Assembly (NCBI RefSeq): GCF_014493765.1
Contig: NZ_JACTVJ010000004.1
Span: forward strand, 124,001 to 188,000
Length of the DNA: 64,000 nucleotides
Origin: Streptomyces polyasparticus
GTDB taxonomy: Bacteria; Actinomycetota; Actinomycetes; Streptomycetales; Streptomycetaceae
Direction: 5' to 3'
In this document: one piece after another, positions 1 to 7,850 of the stretch
Numbering within the stretch: position 1 is the first letter of the stretch
Layout of the letters: every line of letters begins with the position of its first letter
Notes under the pieces: generated by a model
The model's database searches: none
Told to the model about the DNA's origin: nothing
The model's input: only the letters and a program-made list of their open reading frames with translations
Translations under genes and position numbers: made by a program

Positions 1-329
1 AGCCCGTCCGCGCCGGCCTCCTCGGCGAGCTTCGCGTACGTGACCGCCAGCGCCGTGCCGTATCCCGCGCCCGCGATCACGGGCACGCGGCCCTCGGCCG
101 CCTCGACCGCCGCGGCCACACACGCCTGGAACTCCTCGGGCGTCACCGCGTGGAACTCACCCGTGCCGCAGACGGCGAACACCGCCGCACCACCCGCCTC
201 GACGCCCGCGCGCACATGCGCGCGGAAGGCATCGAGGTCGAGACCGCCGCCGGGACCGAACGCGGTCACGGGAAAGAACAACGGTCCACTGGGGATGCCG
301 AGTCGAGCGGCGAGCGGGGCTGACGTCAC
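1..329 (-). CDS. kdgD: Probable 5-dehydro-4-deoxyglucarate dehydratase, N-terminal part
   Basis: Runs off the left edge, so only the first 109 residues are visible. They read as a DHDPS/KdgD-type aldolase: FFPVTAFGPGGGLD at the start, an ACGTGEFHAVTPEE-like stretch (here VCGTGEFHAVTPEEF) that supplies the substrate-binding GTGE loop, then PVIAGAGYG. In this family KdgD dehydrates and decarboxylates 5-keto-4-deoxyglucarate to 2-oxoglutarate semialdehyde. The GTG start at 329 is preceded by GGGAGAG at a proper distance. The divergent neighbour is uronate dehydrogenase, which makes the aldarate feeding this step, so the pair supports an oxidative uronate pathway. The Schiff-base lysine lies outside the window. 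Another DHDPS-family lyase is possible. Confidence 0.78.
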   Translation of the reverse strand, partial: MTSAPLAARLGIPSGPLFFPVTAFGPGGGLDLDAFRAHVRAGVEAGGAAVFAVCGTGEFHAVTPEEFQACVAAAVEAAEGRVPVIAGAGYGTALAVTYAKLAEEAGADG

Positions 330-421
330 GGGCTCTCTCCCTGGGCACGGCGGACTCCGGTGCACCGATACCGCTTCCCGTGCACGTTTCTGATCCGCGT
401 CTACATTTCTGAACAGGCCCA

Positions 422-450
422 CGCTAAGGCGCCCCAATGGCGCGGGTCAA
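422..450 (-). promoter_or_regulatory. Predicted promoter for kdgD-like gene
   Basis: On the minus strand TTGACC (450-445), a 17-base spacer and TTAGCG (427-422). It is the mirror image of the promoter at 521-549, and a perfect 10-bp inverted repeat (CACGCTAAGG at 420-429, CCTTAGCGTG at 542-551) covers both -10 elements. The predicted start near 415 gives a leader of about 85 bases. Confidence 0.55.
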
Positions 451-520
451 GCGCCCAGCTCAGCCTCATCATCTGCGAATTCGCCACCCACGGCAGCGCC
501 TTGGCGCCCCTCGCACCCTC

Positions 521-549
521 TTGACGCAGAGGCCGAGTGATCCTTAGCG
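521..549 (+). promoter_or_regulatory. Predicted promoter for udh
   Basis: TTGACG (521-526), a 17-base spacer and TTAGCG (544-549), the same -10 as the divergent promoter. The 70 bases between the two -35 boxes (451-520) are the natural place for a shared regulator. I see no named operator there. The predicted leader to the ATG at 688 is about 130 bases. Confidence 0.55.
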
Positions 550-687
550 TGTCCATGGATGTGAATGGCGTACAGGCATACGTCCATCGGGTACGTGCCG
601 GTGCCTCCACGCCCCCCGCGCGTATACGTTCGTGTCCGACGCCGGCCCAGGCACCGGACCCGACCCAGGCACCCGAGGAGACCACCC

Positions 688-1506
688 ATGCCCGCTCCCC
701 GCACCGTTCTGCTCACCGGCGCCGCCGGCGGTCTCGGCACCCTGATGCGCGGACTGCTGCCCGCGTACGGCTATGAGCTCCGGCTGCTCGACATGGTCGC
801 GATCGAGACCGCCGAGGGCGAGCCCGCCGCGATCAAGGCGGACCTCGGTGACAAGGAGGCGCTGCGCGAGGCGGTGCGCGGGGTGGACGCGATCATCCAT
901 CTCGCGGGCATCTCCCTGGAGTCGACCTTCGACAAGATCCTCGCGGCCAACTTCGAGGGCACGTACAACCTGTACGAGGCGGCGCGCGAGGAAGGCGTAC
1001 GGCGGATCGTGTTCGCCTCCTCGAACCACGCCGTCGGCTTCACGCCCCGGCCGCGCGAGGGCGACCCGCTGATCCCGATCGACACCCCGCGCCGACCGGA
1101 CACGCTCTACGGTCTGTCGAAGTCGTTCGGCGAGGATCTCGCCCAGTTCTACTGGGACAAGCACGGCATCGAGACCGTGTCCGTCCGGATCGGCTCCTGC
1201 TTCATGGAGCCCACGTCGGTGCGCATGCTCTCGGTCTGGATGTCGCCCGGCGACGGCGCGCGCCTCTTCGACGCGGCGCTCACGGCGCCCGAGGTCGGCC
1301 ACACCGTGGTCTATGGCTCCTCCGCCAACACCCGGCTGTGGTGGGACCTTTCGAGCGCCCGGGCGCTCGGGTACAAGCCGCAGGACGACTCGGAGCAGTA
1401 CGCCGAGAAGCTCATCGCCGAACAGGGCGAACTCTCCGACGACAACCCGGACCACGCGTACCTGGGCGGCCACTTCTGCACGAACCCGCCCATCTGGCCG
1501 TACTGA
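688..1506 (+). CDS. udh: Uronate dehydrogenase (NAD-dependent)
   Basis: 272 aa, an extended short-chain dehydrogenase. LLTGAAGGLG near the N-terminus is the NAD-binding glycine motif, IIHLAGIS follows, then VFASSNHAVGF and the YGLSK catalytic Tyr-Lys pair. The order and spacing match characterised uronate dehydrogenases, which oxidise glucuronate or galacturonate to the aldaric acid lactone. Family length is about 265-275 aa. The ATG at 688 has GAGGAG seven bases upstream; earlier in-frame starts have none. Divergent from a kdgD-like gene, so the two probably act in one pathway: uronate to aldarate to 2-oxoglutarate semialdehyde. The intervening aldarate dehydratase is not in the window. Confidence 0.9.
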   Translation: MPAPRTVLLTGAAGGLGTLMRGLLPAYGYELRLLDMVAIETAEGEPAAIKADLGDKEALREAVRGVDAIIHLAGISLESTFDKILAANFEGTYNLYEAAREEGVRRIVFASSNHAVGFTPRPREGDPLIPIDTPRRPDTLYGLSKSFGEDLAQFYWDKHGIETVSVRIGSCFMEPTSVRMLSVWMSPGDGARLFDAALTAPEVGHTVVYGSSANTRLWWDLSSARALGYKPQDDSEQYAEKLIAEQGELSDDNPDHAYLGGHFCTNPPIWPY

Positions 1507-1595
1507 CCCGGGGTACGGCCGCGCCTGCCGCCGGGCGTCGCCGCCCCGCCGAAATCCGGTGTACGCCGCCGTGGTGCGCGCTCTAGTCTCCGGGC

Positions 1596-1817
1596 ATGCC
1601 GAAACCCCACGGATTCCGTTACGAGCAGCACGGCGACGCGACCGTCACGATCACCCACCGCGGCCGCGCCGCGGGGACGCTGCGCGGTGCGCGGGCGCAG
1701 AAGTTCCTGGCCGAAGTGACCTCGGGCGACGAGCAGTTGGTCATGGCCCGCTGGACGGGCGCGTACAAGTTCGGCAACGAACGCACCGCCCGCAACCACC
1801 CCCGCAACCGGGGCTGA
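1596..1817 (+). CDS. Small conserved-looking hypothetical protein
   Basis: 73 aa, basic, beginning MPKPHGFRYEQHGD and ending in an Arg/Asn-rich tail (TARNHPRNRG). I do not recognise a named domain. A central LAEVTSGDEQLVMARWTGAYKFGNE looks folded rather than random, and codon use matches the neighbours. It resembles the many short single-domain proteins of unknown role in streptomycetes. It stands alone between udh and a convergent secreted-protein gene, 18 bases from that gene's stop. Confidence 0.6.
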   Translation: MPKPHGFRYEQHGDATVTITHRGRAAGTLRGARAQKFLAEVTSGDEQLVMARWTGAYKFGNERTARNHPRNRG

Positions 1818-1835
1818 GCCGCACGAGGGGACGGC

Positions 1836-2399
1836 TCAGCCCGGGGCGGGGACGTTGGTCTTGGTGATCTCGCCGACCTTGCAGGAGCCGGCCGACGGCG
1901 CCTTCTGGCCGGCACCGACGACATAGGAGCCCCTGGTCTCGCCGGGCCAGGTGGCACCGGGCGCGATCTGGGACTGGATCACCAGGCCCTCCGCGCGGAG
2001 GGTGCCGTCCGGGTCCACGGATGCCAGGGTGGCCCGGTAGTCGGCGGCCATGACCGTGTTCCGGTTGGTGACCTCGTACTTGAAGGTGATGGTTCCGCTG
2101 GAGGCGGTCGCCTTCTCCACCACGCAGCCGACGATCCTGACCTCGCCCTTGGCGGAGGTCACCTTCCCCTTGGGCTTCTTGGTGCTCGGGGCGTCGGGGG
2201 TGGGGGCCGCCGTGGTGACGGATTCGGTGGGCAGCGGCGGGATCGTCGTCTCGACCACGTCGACGCCGCCGGAGCCGCCGCTCGATCCCGAGCTGTCGTG
2301 ATCGTCATCGCACCCGCCGTCACCACCGCGCCGCGCACCGGTCAACACCACGACGACCAGGGCGCACACGGCCACGGCCCGCACATGCCGCAACTTCAC
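1836..2399 (-). CDS. Putative secreted/lipoprotein-like protein with FxLYD-like domain
   Basis: 187 aa from the GTG at 2399. The N-terminus is a short basic stretch and a hydrophobic run (VRAVAVCALVVVVLTGA), consistent with export. A low-complexity Ser/Gly/Asp and then Thr/Pro linker follows (residues about 28-75). The C-terminal 110 residues form a beta-rich domain (VRIVGCVVEKATASSGTITFKYEVTN split over the strands, then IAPGATWPGETRG) like FxLYD or other extracellular sandwich domains. Two cysteines (GCVVEK and GSCKVGE) could form a disulfide. The Cys after the hydrophobic run (GDGGC) does not sit in a good lipobox, so lipidation is uncertain. Function unknown. Confidence 0.6.
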   Translation of the reverse strand: MKLRHVRAVAVCALVVVVLTGARRGGDGGCDDDHDSSGSSGGSGGVDVVETTIPPLPTESVTTAAPTPDAPSTKKPKGKVTSAKGEVRIVGCVVEKATASSGTITFKYEVTNRNTVMAADYRATLASVDPDGTLRAEGLVIQSQIAPGATWPGETRGSYVVGAGQKAPSAGSCKVGEITKTNVPAPG

Positions 2400-2541
2400 A
2401 CTTCCCCCAAAGAGACATCCCCGCCCCCTCGGGCGCGTCAGGTGCGCGCCAGGGTAGCGGGTCCCGGCCGGTGCCGAACCGGAGCGCCCGGTGCCGGGCT
2501 CAAGTGCCCGATGCCCGGCCGGCCGAGCGAAGGAGCAAGTG

Positions 2542-2808
2542 ATGCCCGCCCGCGTACGAGTTGCCGCGTATGTCACCCGGACCCGACCGGCCGGTCCCGA
2601 ACTGCTGGTCTTCGACCACCGCGACCACCCCGGGGCCGGTACCCAGATCCCGGCGGGCGGGGTGTCTCCGGACGAACCGCTCACGCAGGCCGCCGGGCAT
2701 CTTGCGGACGGGCAGGGCGAGTTCATTGCGCTGATGGACGCGGGCGAGCGTCCCGCGGCCGAAAGCGTTGGCCAGGGCGGCGGGACTCGGTCAGACTCGG
2801 GGGCATGA
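2542..2808 (+). pseudogene. Nudix hydrolase remnant (Nudix box missing)
   Basis: 88 codons with a good start: AGGAG six bases before ATG 2542. The first 45 residues (RVRVAAYVTRTRP, LLVFDHRDHPGAGTQIPAGGV, DEPLTQAA) match the N-terminal half of streptomycete Nudix hydrolases. The catalytic box GX5EX7REUXEEXGU should follow AAGGV but is absent. The sequence turns into unrelated residues and stops in ATGA overlap with the next gene. The simplest reading is an internal deletion that removed the Nudix box and the C-terminal half. Catalysis is not expected. The surviving start may still translate and couple to the VOC gene. Confidence 0.65.
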
Positions 2809-3188
2809 TCTCCGTTGTGCAGAACGTGGCCATCGACTGTGCCGACGCCTACGCCCTGGCCCGGTTCTGGAGCGAGGTGACCGGGCAGCCGGTGGATGCG
2901 GAGGCCGCGCCCGGTGACCACGAGGTGCAGGTGACGCTGCCTCAGGGGCCGGCGCTGTACTTCAACCAGGTGCCGGAGCCGAAGACGGTCAAGAACCGCA
3001 TCCACCTGTGCCTGCGCCCGAGTTCCTCGCGCGAGCCCGAGATCGACCGGCTTCTGCAGCTCGGCGCCACGTGGGTCGGCGACCACCGCGAGCCCGACGG
3101 CTCGGGCTGGGCGGTCCTCGCCGACCCCGAGGGCAACGAATTCTGCGTCCTGCGCAGCGAGTCCGACCGCGCCGCCATGTCCGACTGA
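2805..3188 (+). CDS. VOC-family (glyoxalase-like) protein
   Basis: 127 aa with the beta-alpha-beta-beta-beta fold signature of VOC proteins: NVAIDCADAYALARFWSEVTGQ, then LYFNQVPEPKTVKNRIHLCL, then WAVLADPEGNEFCVL. The HLCL and GNEFCVL strands carry the usual metal-ligand positions (His, Glu). Members range from dioxygenases to drug-binding immunity proteins, so the substrate cannot be read from sequence. It starts inside the stop of the Nudix remnant (ATGA), so it may depend on that gene's translation start. A DJ-1 protein follows 23 bases downstream in the same direction. Confidence 0.75.
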   Translation: MISVVQNVAIDCADAYALARFWSEVTGQPVDAEAAPGDHEVQVTLPQGPALYFNQVPEPKTVKNRIHLCLRPSSSREPEIDRLLQLGATWVGDHREPDGSGWAVLADPEGNEFCVLRSESDRAAMSD

Positions 3189-3211
3189 CCACCCGTACCC
3201 GGGAGCCTTGC

Positions 3212-3820
3212 ATGCAGGTAGCCGTAGTCACCTTCGACGGGTTCAACGAGCTCGACAGCTTCATCGCGTCCGCGCTGATCAACCGCTGCCGCAAGGACGG
3301 TCTGGAGGCCTTCATCACGACGCCGGCACCGCAGGTGACGTCGATGAACGGGGTCGAGGTGACCGGGCAGCGCCCCCTGGAGTTCATGGCCGAGGCCGAT
3401 GTCGTCCTGATCGGCAGCGGTATGAAGACCCGCGACGTGATCGCCGACGACCGGCTCGTGTCCCGCCTCGCGCTCGACCCCGGGCGCCAGTTGATCGGCT
3501 CCCAGTGCTCCGGCGCCCTGGTGCTCGCGCGCCTCGGACTCCTGGACACGATGCCGGCCTGCGCGGACCGGACCAGCCGCCCCTACGTCGAGTCGTACGG
3601 AGTCACCGTCCTGGACGCCCCGTTCCACGCCGAGGGCAACATCGCCACGGCCGGCGGCTGTCTGGCCTCGCAGTACCTCGCCACCTGGGTGATCACGCGC
3701 ACGCTCGGCGAGGAGGCCGCACGGGCCGTCCTCGATTACGTGGCCCCGGTCGGCGAGAACGAGGAGACGGTCCGCCGCGCGCTGCGCACGGTCCGCACGG
3801 ACACGGCGGCCCTGCGCTGA
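3212..3820 (+). CDS. DJ-1/PfpI family protein
   Basis: 202 aa, a single flavodoxin-like domain of the DJ-1/PfpI superfamily. It opens MQVAVVTFDGFNELD (strand 1 with the acidic residue near the active site) and has the nucleophile elbow GSQCSGALVLARLG with Cys99. AEGNIATAGGCLAS supplies the later histidine/glycine region. The domain is found in glyoxalase III, proteases, chaperones and isonitrile hydratases, so only the fold is assigned. GGGAG lies before ATG 3212. Probably co-transcribed with the upstream VOC gene, which would fit detoxification of reactive carbonyls, though that is inference. Confidence 0.8.
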   Translation: MQVAVVTFDGFNELDSFIASALINRCRKDGLEAFITTPAPQVTSMNGVEVTGQRPLEFMAEADVVLIGSGMKTRDVIADDRLVSRLALDPGRQLIGSQCSGALVLARLGLLDTMPACADRTSRPYVESYGVTVLDAPFHAEGNIATAGGCLASQYLATWVITRTLGEEAARAVLDYVAPVGENEETVRRALRTVRTDTAALR

Positions 3821-3836
3821 CCTTCCGCGCGCATGC

Positions 3837-4211
3837 TCAGTGCCGCGTCACGCAGAACGGATGCCCCGCCGGATCGAGGAACACCCGTGCCCGGTCCTCG
3901 TCGTGGGGCTGGTACTCCGCCTTGGCCGCGCCGAGGCCGAGGAGCTGGGTCTCGACCTCGGTGAGGTCGTCCGTCACGTTGAAGCAGATGTGCAACTGCT
4001 GCGGCACGTCCGAGCCGGGCCAGGTCGGCCGGCGGTAGTCGTCGACCCGCTGGAATCCGACGAGCAGTCCGTCCTCGCGGTTCAGGCCGGCGAACTCCGC
4101 GTTCGACTTCGGATGGGGTTCGAGGCCGGTGACCTGCTCGTAGAACGCCGCCAGGGCCAGCGGGTCCGGGCAGTCGAGTGTGATGGCGCCCAGACGCATC
4201 CGCAGGGACAT
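3837..4211 (-). CDS. VOC-family protein
   Basis: 124 aa. MRLGAITLDCPDPLALAAFYEQVTGLEPH, QLHICFNVTDDLTEVE and RVFLDPAGHPFCVTRH are the three recognisable VOC strands with His and Pro-Phe-Cys at the usual ends. The ATG at 4211 is chosen because GAGGAGGGGC precedes it; an upstream extension lacks a ribosome site. It is convergent with the DJ-1 gene (16 bases between stops). Substrate unknown. Together with genes at 2805 and 4332 it makes three unrelated-looking VOC genes within 2 kb. Confidence 0.75.
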   Translation of the reverse strand: MSLRMRLGAITLDCPDPLALAAFYEQVTGLEPHPKSNAEFAGLNREDGLLVGFQRVDDYRRPTWPGSDVPQQLHICFNVTDDLTEVETQLLGLGAAKAEYQPHDEDRARVFLDPAGHPFCVTRH

Positions 4212-4331
4212 GCCCCTCCTCGTTCCGGTGAGTTGATCTCTCCGCCGCCCACCTTGGAGAGCACTGGCGCTCGCGCAGACACGCACCCCAGTGCCCAACC
4301 TACGTCGGCGTCGCCGAGCCGCCGGACCGCA

Positions 4332-4737
4332 TCACGCAGGCGGCGTGGCCTCGCCCTGCCAGAAGCTCCACTGGTAGCCCCAGGGATCGGTGACCGTGAA
4401 GGTGCGCGGTCCGTAGGGCTGGTCCTTCACCGGGGTCACCTCGGTGTTGGTGGCCTTGCGGACATGCTCATAACAGGCGTCGACATCCTCGACGTGCACG
4501 ATCAGGAGGGCGTTCATCCCGTCCTTGCTCGTGCCGCCGCCGCTGACCGAGATCGTCACCGGGCCGGCCTTGATGTCGGCCTCGGTCGTCCGCCCGGATT
4601 CGTCCCGCCAGCGGATCGTGCCGGTGAAGCCGAGTACGCGTTCCATCCAGTCGAGCGCCGAGTACGCGTTCCATCCAGTCGAGCGCCGCGTCCGCGTCGT
4701 CGTAACGGAGGTAAGGAGAGATGCCTTTGATCGCCAT
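4332..4737 (-). pseudogene. VOC/PhnB-like gene frameshifted by a 28-bp tandem duplication
   Basis: The 5' part from ATG 4737 (GAGGAGG eight bases upstream) reads MAIKGISPYLRYDDADAALD then WMERVLG. The 3' part, in another frame, reads WMERVLGFTGTIRW onward to TDPWGYQWSFWQGEATPPA. The break is a 28-base unit present twice in tandem (4629-4656 and 4657-4684). Removing one copy restores a continuous 125-residue VOC protein, the normal size. 28 is not a multiple of three, so the duplication shifts the frame. Either a genuine recent mutation or an assembly error. The residual frame 4332-4646 could be re-initiated at an internal ATG inside the repeat. Confidence 0.85.
4629..4684. repeat. 28-bp perfect tandem duplication
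   Basis: Two identical 28-base units (4629-4656, 4657-4684), the match running four bases further. The unit encodes the ALDWMERVLG segment of the VOC gene on the minus strand and disrupts it. Confidence 0.97.
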
Positions 4738-4797
4738 GCGACGGTCCTCCTCTTGAAGCCTCTTCTTGAGGCAGGACCTCAGTCTAGGAAACGACGG

Positions 4798-4830
4798 ACG
4801 CCCGCCCGCCGGCTTCGGCAGGACGGGCGT
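4798..4830 (-). terminator. Hairpin downstream of the TerD-like gene
   Basis: ACGCCCG (4798-4804) pairs with CGGGCGT (4824-4830), and an inner GCCG/CGGC stem surrounds a GCTT loop. It begins 13 bases past the stop of the TerD-like gene. There is no clear U-tract, as is usual in streptomycetes. Confidence 0.5.
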
Positions 4831-4842
4831 CGCGGTGTCGGA

Positions 4843-6084
4843 TTACAGCGCCTGGGCCGCCGGCTTGACCATCCCGCGTACCGTGCGGGACTTCACGAAG
4901 TCGCCCATGCCTGTCATCTCCCACTCGCCGGAGAACTGACGGATCAGCTTCGCCATCATCACGCCCGTCTGCGCCTCCGCGCCGGTCAGGTCGAAGCGGA
5001 CCAGCTCCTCGTTCGTCGCCGCGTCCACCAGGCGGCAGTAGGCCTTGGCTACCTCCGTGAACTTCTGGCCCGAGAACGAGTTCACCGTGAAGACCAGGCC
5101 CGAGACCTCCTGCGGAAGACGGCCGAGGTCGACCACGATGACCTCGTCGTCGCCGCCGCCCTCACCGGTGAGGTTGTCGCCGGAGTGCTTGATCGCGCCA
5201 TTGAGGATCGCGAGCTTGCCGAAGTAGCAGCTGTCGATGTGATTGCGGTTCGGCCCGTACGCGATGACCGAGGCGTCGAGGTCGATGTCCTTGCCGCGGA
5301 ACGCGGGCTCCCAGCCGAGGCCCATCTTGACCTGGGACAGGAGCGGACGGCCGCCCTTGACCAGGGACACGGTCTGGTTCTTCTGGAGGCTGACGCGGCC
5401 CTTGTCCAGGTTGATCTTCCCGGTGCCCGGAGCCGCCGGAGCCGGAGCGGCCGGCGGCGCGGCGGGGGCCGCGGGCGCGGGCGTCTGGGCCCAGGCGCGC
5501 GGGTCCGGCGCCGCGGGGGCGGCGGGCGGTGCGGCCGGGGCGACCGGCGCGGGCGCGGCCGGAGCGGCGGCGGGCGCCGGCTGGTCGTCCACCGAGACAC
5601 CGAAGTCCGTGGCGATGCCGGCCAGACCGTTCGCATACCCCTGGCCGACCGCGCGGGCCTTCCACGCCCCGTTGCGCAGGTAGATCTCGACGACCACGAG
5701 GGCCGTCTCCGAGCCGAGCTGCGGCGGCGTGAACGTGGCGATCACGCTGCCGTCGTCCGCATTGCGGATCGTCGCCGTGGGCTCGATGCCCTGGAAGGTC
5801 TGGCCCGCCGCGTCCGGGCTCGCGGTCACCACGATCTTCTCGATGCCCGGCGGGACCGCCGTGGTGTCCACCGTGACCTTGTCGGGCGCCGTGCCGCCGC
5901 CCGACTGGTAGGTGACACCGGGGCCCGAGGGCTGGTTGAAGAAGATGAAGTCGTCGTCGGAGCGCACCTTGCCGTCGGCGGTGAGCAGCAGGCCCGATAC
6001 GTCCAGCCGCACGGGCGCGGCGACGTCCACCGACACGCGGGCGGTGGGCAGCGGGATGTTCGAGCCGGGGGTCATAGCTGTCAT
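4843..6084 (-). CDS. Double-domain TerD-family protein
   Basis: 413 aa with two TerD-type domains joined by a long Ala/Pro linker (residues about 167-225). Domain 1 (about 1-165) has DVSGLLLTADGKVRSDDDFIFFNQP, the Asp-rich calcium-binding part of TerD. Domain 2 (about 228-400) has VSLQKNQTVSLVKGG and GLGWEPAF, then DLDASVIAY, then HSGDNLTGEGGGDDE, the second classic TerD calcium site. TerD proteins belong to the tellurite/stress (ter) system and are thought to sit near the membrane and respond to calcium or stress. No other ter gene is present; the next gene upstream is rsr. Two ATGs (6084, 6075) compete and neither has a clear ribosome site. The longer one is given. Confidence 0.82.
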   Translation of the reverse strand: MTAMTPGSNIPLPTARVSVDVAAPVRLDVSGLLLTADGKVRSDDDFIFFNQPSGPGVTYQSGGGTAPDKVTVDTTAVPPGIEKIVVTASPDAAGQTFQGIEPTATIRNADDGSVIATFTPPQLGSETALVVVEIYLRNGAWKARAVGQGYANGLAGIATDFGVSVDDQPAPAAAPAAPAPVAPAAPPAAPAAPDPRAWAQTPAPAAPAAPPAAPAPAAPGTGKINLDKGRVSLQKNQTVSLVKGGRPLLSQVKMGLGWEPAFRGKDIDLDASVIAYGPNRNHIDSCYFGKLAILNGAIKHSGDNLTGEGGGDDEVIVVDLGRLPQEVSGLVFTVNSFSGQKFTEVAKAYCRLVDAATNEELVRFDLTGAEAQTGVMMAKLIRQFSGEWEMTGMGDFVKSRTVRGMVKPAAQAL

Positions 6085-6204
6085 GCCTGGGGTAACGAGC
6101 GAGATCTCTTTGCCGTTCCCTTACCCGTGACGAGTTTTCCCTGTCTGCCGCCGGTTTCCGCCGTACGGCAGACAGGGAGCCCACCCGTGCCCGGAGGCCG
6201 GTCC

Positions 6205-7794
6205 TTACGCGACCGTCTCCCACGGCCAGACCGCGTCCCGACCCCGCTCCAGGAGGGGCACCATACGGAACGCCGCGTCCGACAGACCTCCGAACGTGTG
6301 GCGGTTGCGCGTACCCGACGGACCGTGGCCCGCCCGGTACCCGGCGAGGTTCCAGGTGTAGACCGGCACGTCGGCCGGCACCTGCGCGGTCGGGTCGCCG
6401 TGGGCGCTGTAGGTGTACTGCTCGTCGGTGACGATCAGGACCCGGTCGTGCCCGCGGTAGAACCGCCGTACCGCCTCGCTCGTGTTCGTGCCGCCCAGGT
6501 TCCCGAAGCGCCCGAGGACCTTGAGCACCGACTCGCCCCGGCGGAACTTCACCGCGGCGCTGGTCGAGCCGAACTCCACCAGATCGGCCTTGGCGACGCG
6601 CATCGCGACCGCCGCGCCGAACACGGCGGCGCCGTCGGCCCGGGTGAGCAGGGAACGGTCCGACATCTTGGAGAAGAACATCGAACCGGACCGGTCCACC
6701 AGGATCAGCGTGCGGCCGGGCAGCTCCGGCACGTTGGACAGCGAGTGCCCGAGCGCCTGCTCAAGGGGGTACGCCCAGCGCAGCGACGGGGCGTGCTGGT
6801 ACGCGGCCAGGTACCGGAACGGGAACTGCCGCGAACGGCGCACCTGCTCCGGGTCCGCGATCTTGGCCGCGACCGCCGAGGCGACCTCGTCCGAGACCCC
6901 GGCCTCGTCGAAGTTCCGCAGATTCCGTACGAGCGCCATCGCGCCCATCGACGGGATCACGGCCTCCCACGCGGCCCGGTCCATCGGCCCCTGCAGCCAG
7001 CCGGCCAGGGCCTCCCAGGTCATGCCCGCCGCGGCGAGCCGCGCGGGACCGTCGGGCGCGGTGACCACGGCGCGCCGCTCGTCGACGGGCAGGCCCATCA
7101 GCTCACGGTGCGCGACGAGCACACCGCTGGACGCGGGCGGCTGCGCGGTCTCCGGGTTGTGCCGGCGGTCGAGCGCGTACTGGAAGAGGTCGCCCTGCCA
7201 CGGCTTGTCCGGGTCCGGCGCGGCGTGCACGAGGTTGAGGATGTCGCCGAAGCGGTAGCCCTTGCCCGCCGTGTCGTACTTCAGGAGCGACTTGGCGCCG
7301 TACAGGCGGCGCACCGCGTCCGCGACGCCCCGCTTCACGGGCTTGGGCAGGGCGCGTCCGTACACCGAGGTCCAGTAGCCGAGCAGTTCGCCGGGCTCGT
7401 CGGGGCGCTGCAGCACGGAGGCGACGACCGAGCGGTTCGACGGTCCCTGCGTGGCGCCCGCGTCGAGCCGCGCCTTCACGTACTCGGCGGCGCCGACCAG
7501 CGAGGCGGTCCGCATGTTGCCCTCGCCGCGCAGCCAGCCGAGCAGGCCCGCGGTCCAGGCCGGGTCCTCGACGGCCAGCTTGCGCACGAGGTGCGCGAAG
7601 CGGTCGTCGCGGTCCGCGCCCTTCTCGTAGAAGGTCTGCTGCGAGACGAGATTCGCGACCGCGAGCAGAAAAAGCTCGGAGCGCTCCTCACGCTCGAAAC
7701 CACGGCCGCCCTCGTACGTACGCAGGGTGCGACCGGTGGACGTGATCCGCGAAGTGCCGCCCGCCCGGGCGGACTTGGTGTTGAAACGCGCCAT
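6205..7794 (-). CDS. rsr: TROVE-domain protein, bacterial Ro60 orthologue
   Basis: 529 aa. The N-terminal two thirds is the TROVE HEAT-repeat ring (MARFNTK, FEREERSELFLLAVANLVSQQ split by helices, LPKPVKRGVADAVRRLYG). The C-terminal third is a von Willebrand A domain with a MIDAS: DRSGSM near residue 365, GGTNTSE near 430 and VTDEQ near 455. Ro proteins bind Y RNAs on the ring's outer face and misfolded or degraded RNA in its centre; bacterial Rsr works with exoribonucleases such as PNPase in rRNA turnover under stress. ATG 7794 follows GGGGGAA; upstream in-frame codons lie inside the RNA described next. The Y RNA-like element ends 57 bases before the start, the classic rsr arrangement. Confidence 0.92.
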   Translation of the reverse strand: MARFNTKSARAGGTSRITSTGRTLRTYEGGRGFEREERSELFLLAVANLVSQQTFYEKGADRDDRFAHLVRKLAVEDPAWTAGLLGWLRGEGNMRTASLVGAAEYVKARLDAGATQGPSNRSVVASVLQRPDEPGELLGYWTSVYGRALPKPVKRGVADAVRRLYGAKSLLKYDTAGKGYRFGDILNLVHAAPDPDKPWQGDLFQYALDRRHNPETAQPPASSGVLVAHRELMGLPVDERRAVVTAPDGPARLAAAGMTWEALAGWLQGPMDRAAWEAVIPSMGAMALVRNLRNFDEAGVSDEVASAVAAKIADPEQVRRSRQFPFRYLAAYQHAPSLRWAYPLEQALGHSLSNVPELPGRTLILVDRSGSMFFSKMSDRSLLTRADGAAVFGAAVAMRVAKADLVEFGSTSAAVKFRRGESVLKVLGRFGNLGGTNTSEAVRRFYRGHDRVLIVTDEQYTYSAHGDPTAQVPADVPVYTWNLAGYRAGHGPSGTRNRHTFGGLSDAAFRMVPLLERGRDAVWPWETVA

Positions 7795-7850
7795 GAGAAT
7801 TCCCCCGAATTCATGGATGTACGAAGCCGCGAAAGCTGTACGGAAAGTCC

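Noticed and set aside
6070-6084. Vector-like ACAGCTATGACC at the TerD start suggesting cloning contamination
   Set aside because: Only 12 bases match a common primer site; codon use and the protein sequence continue normally.
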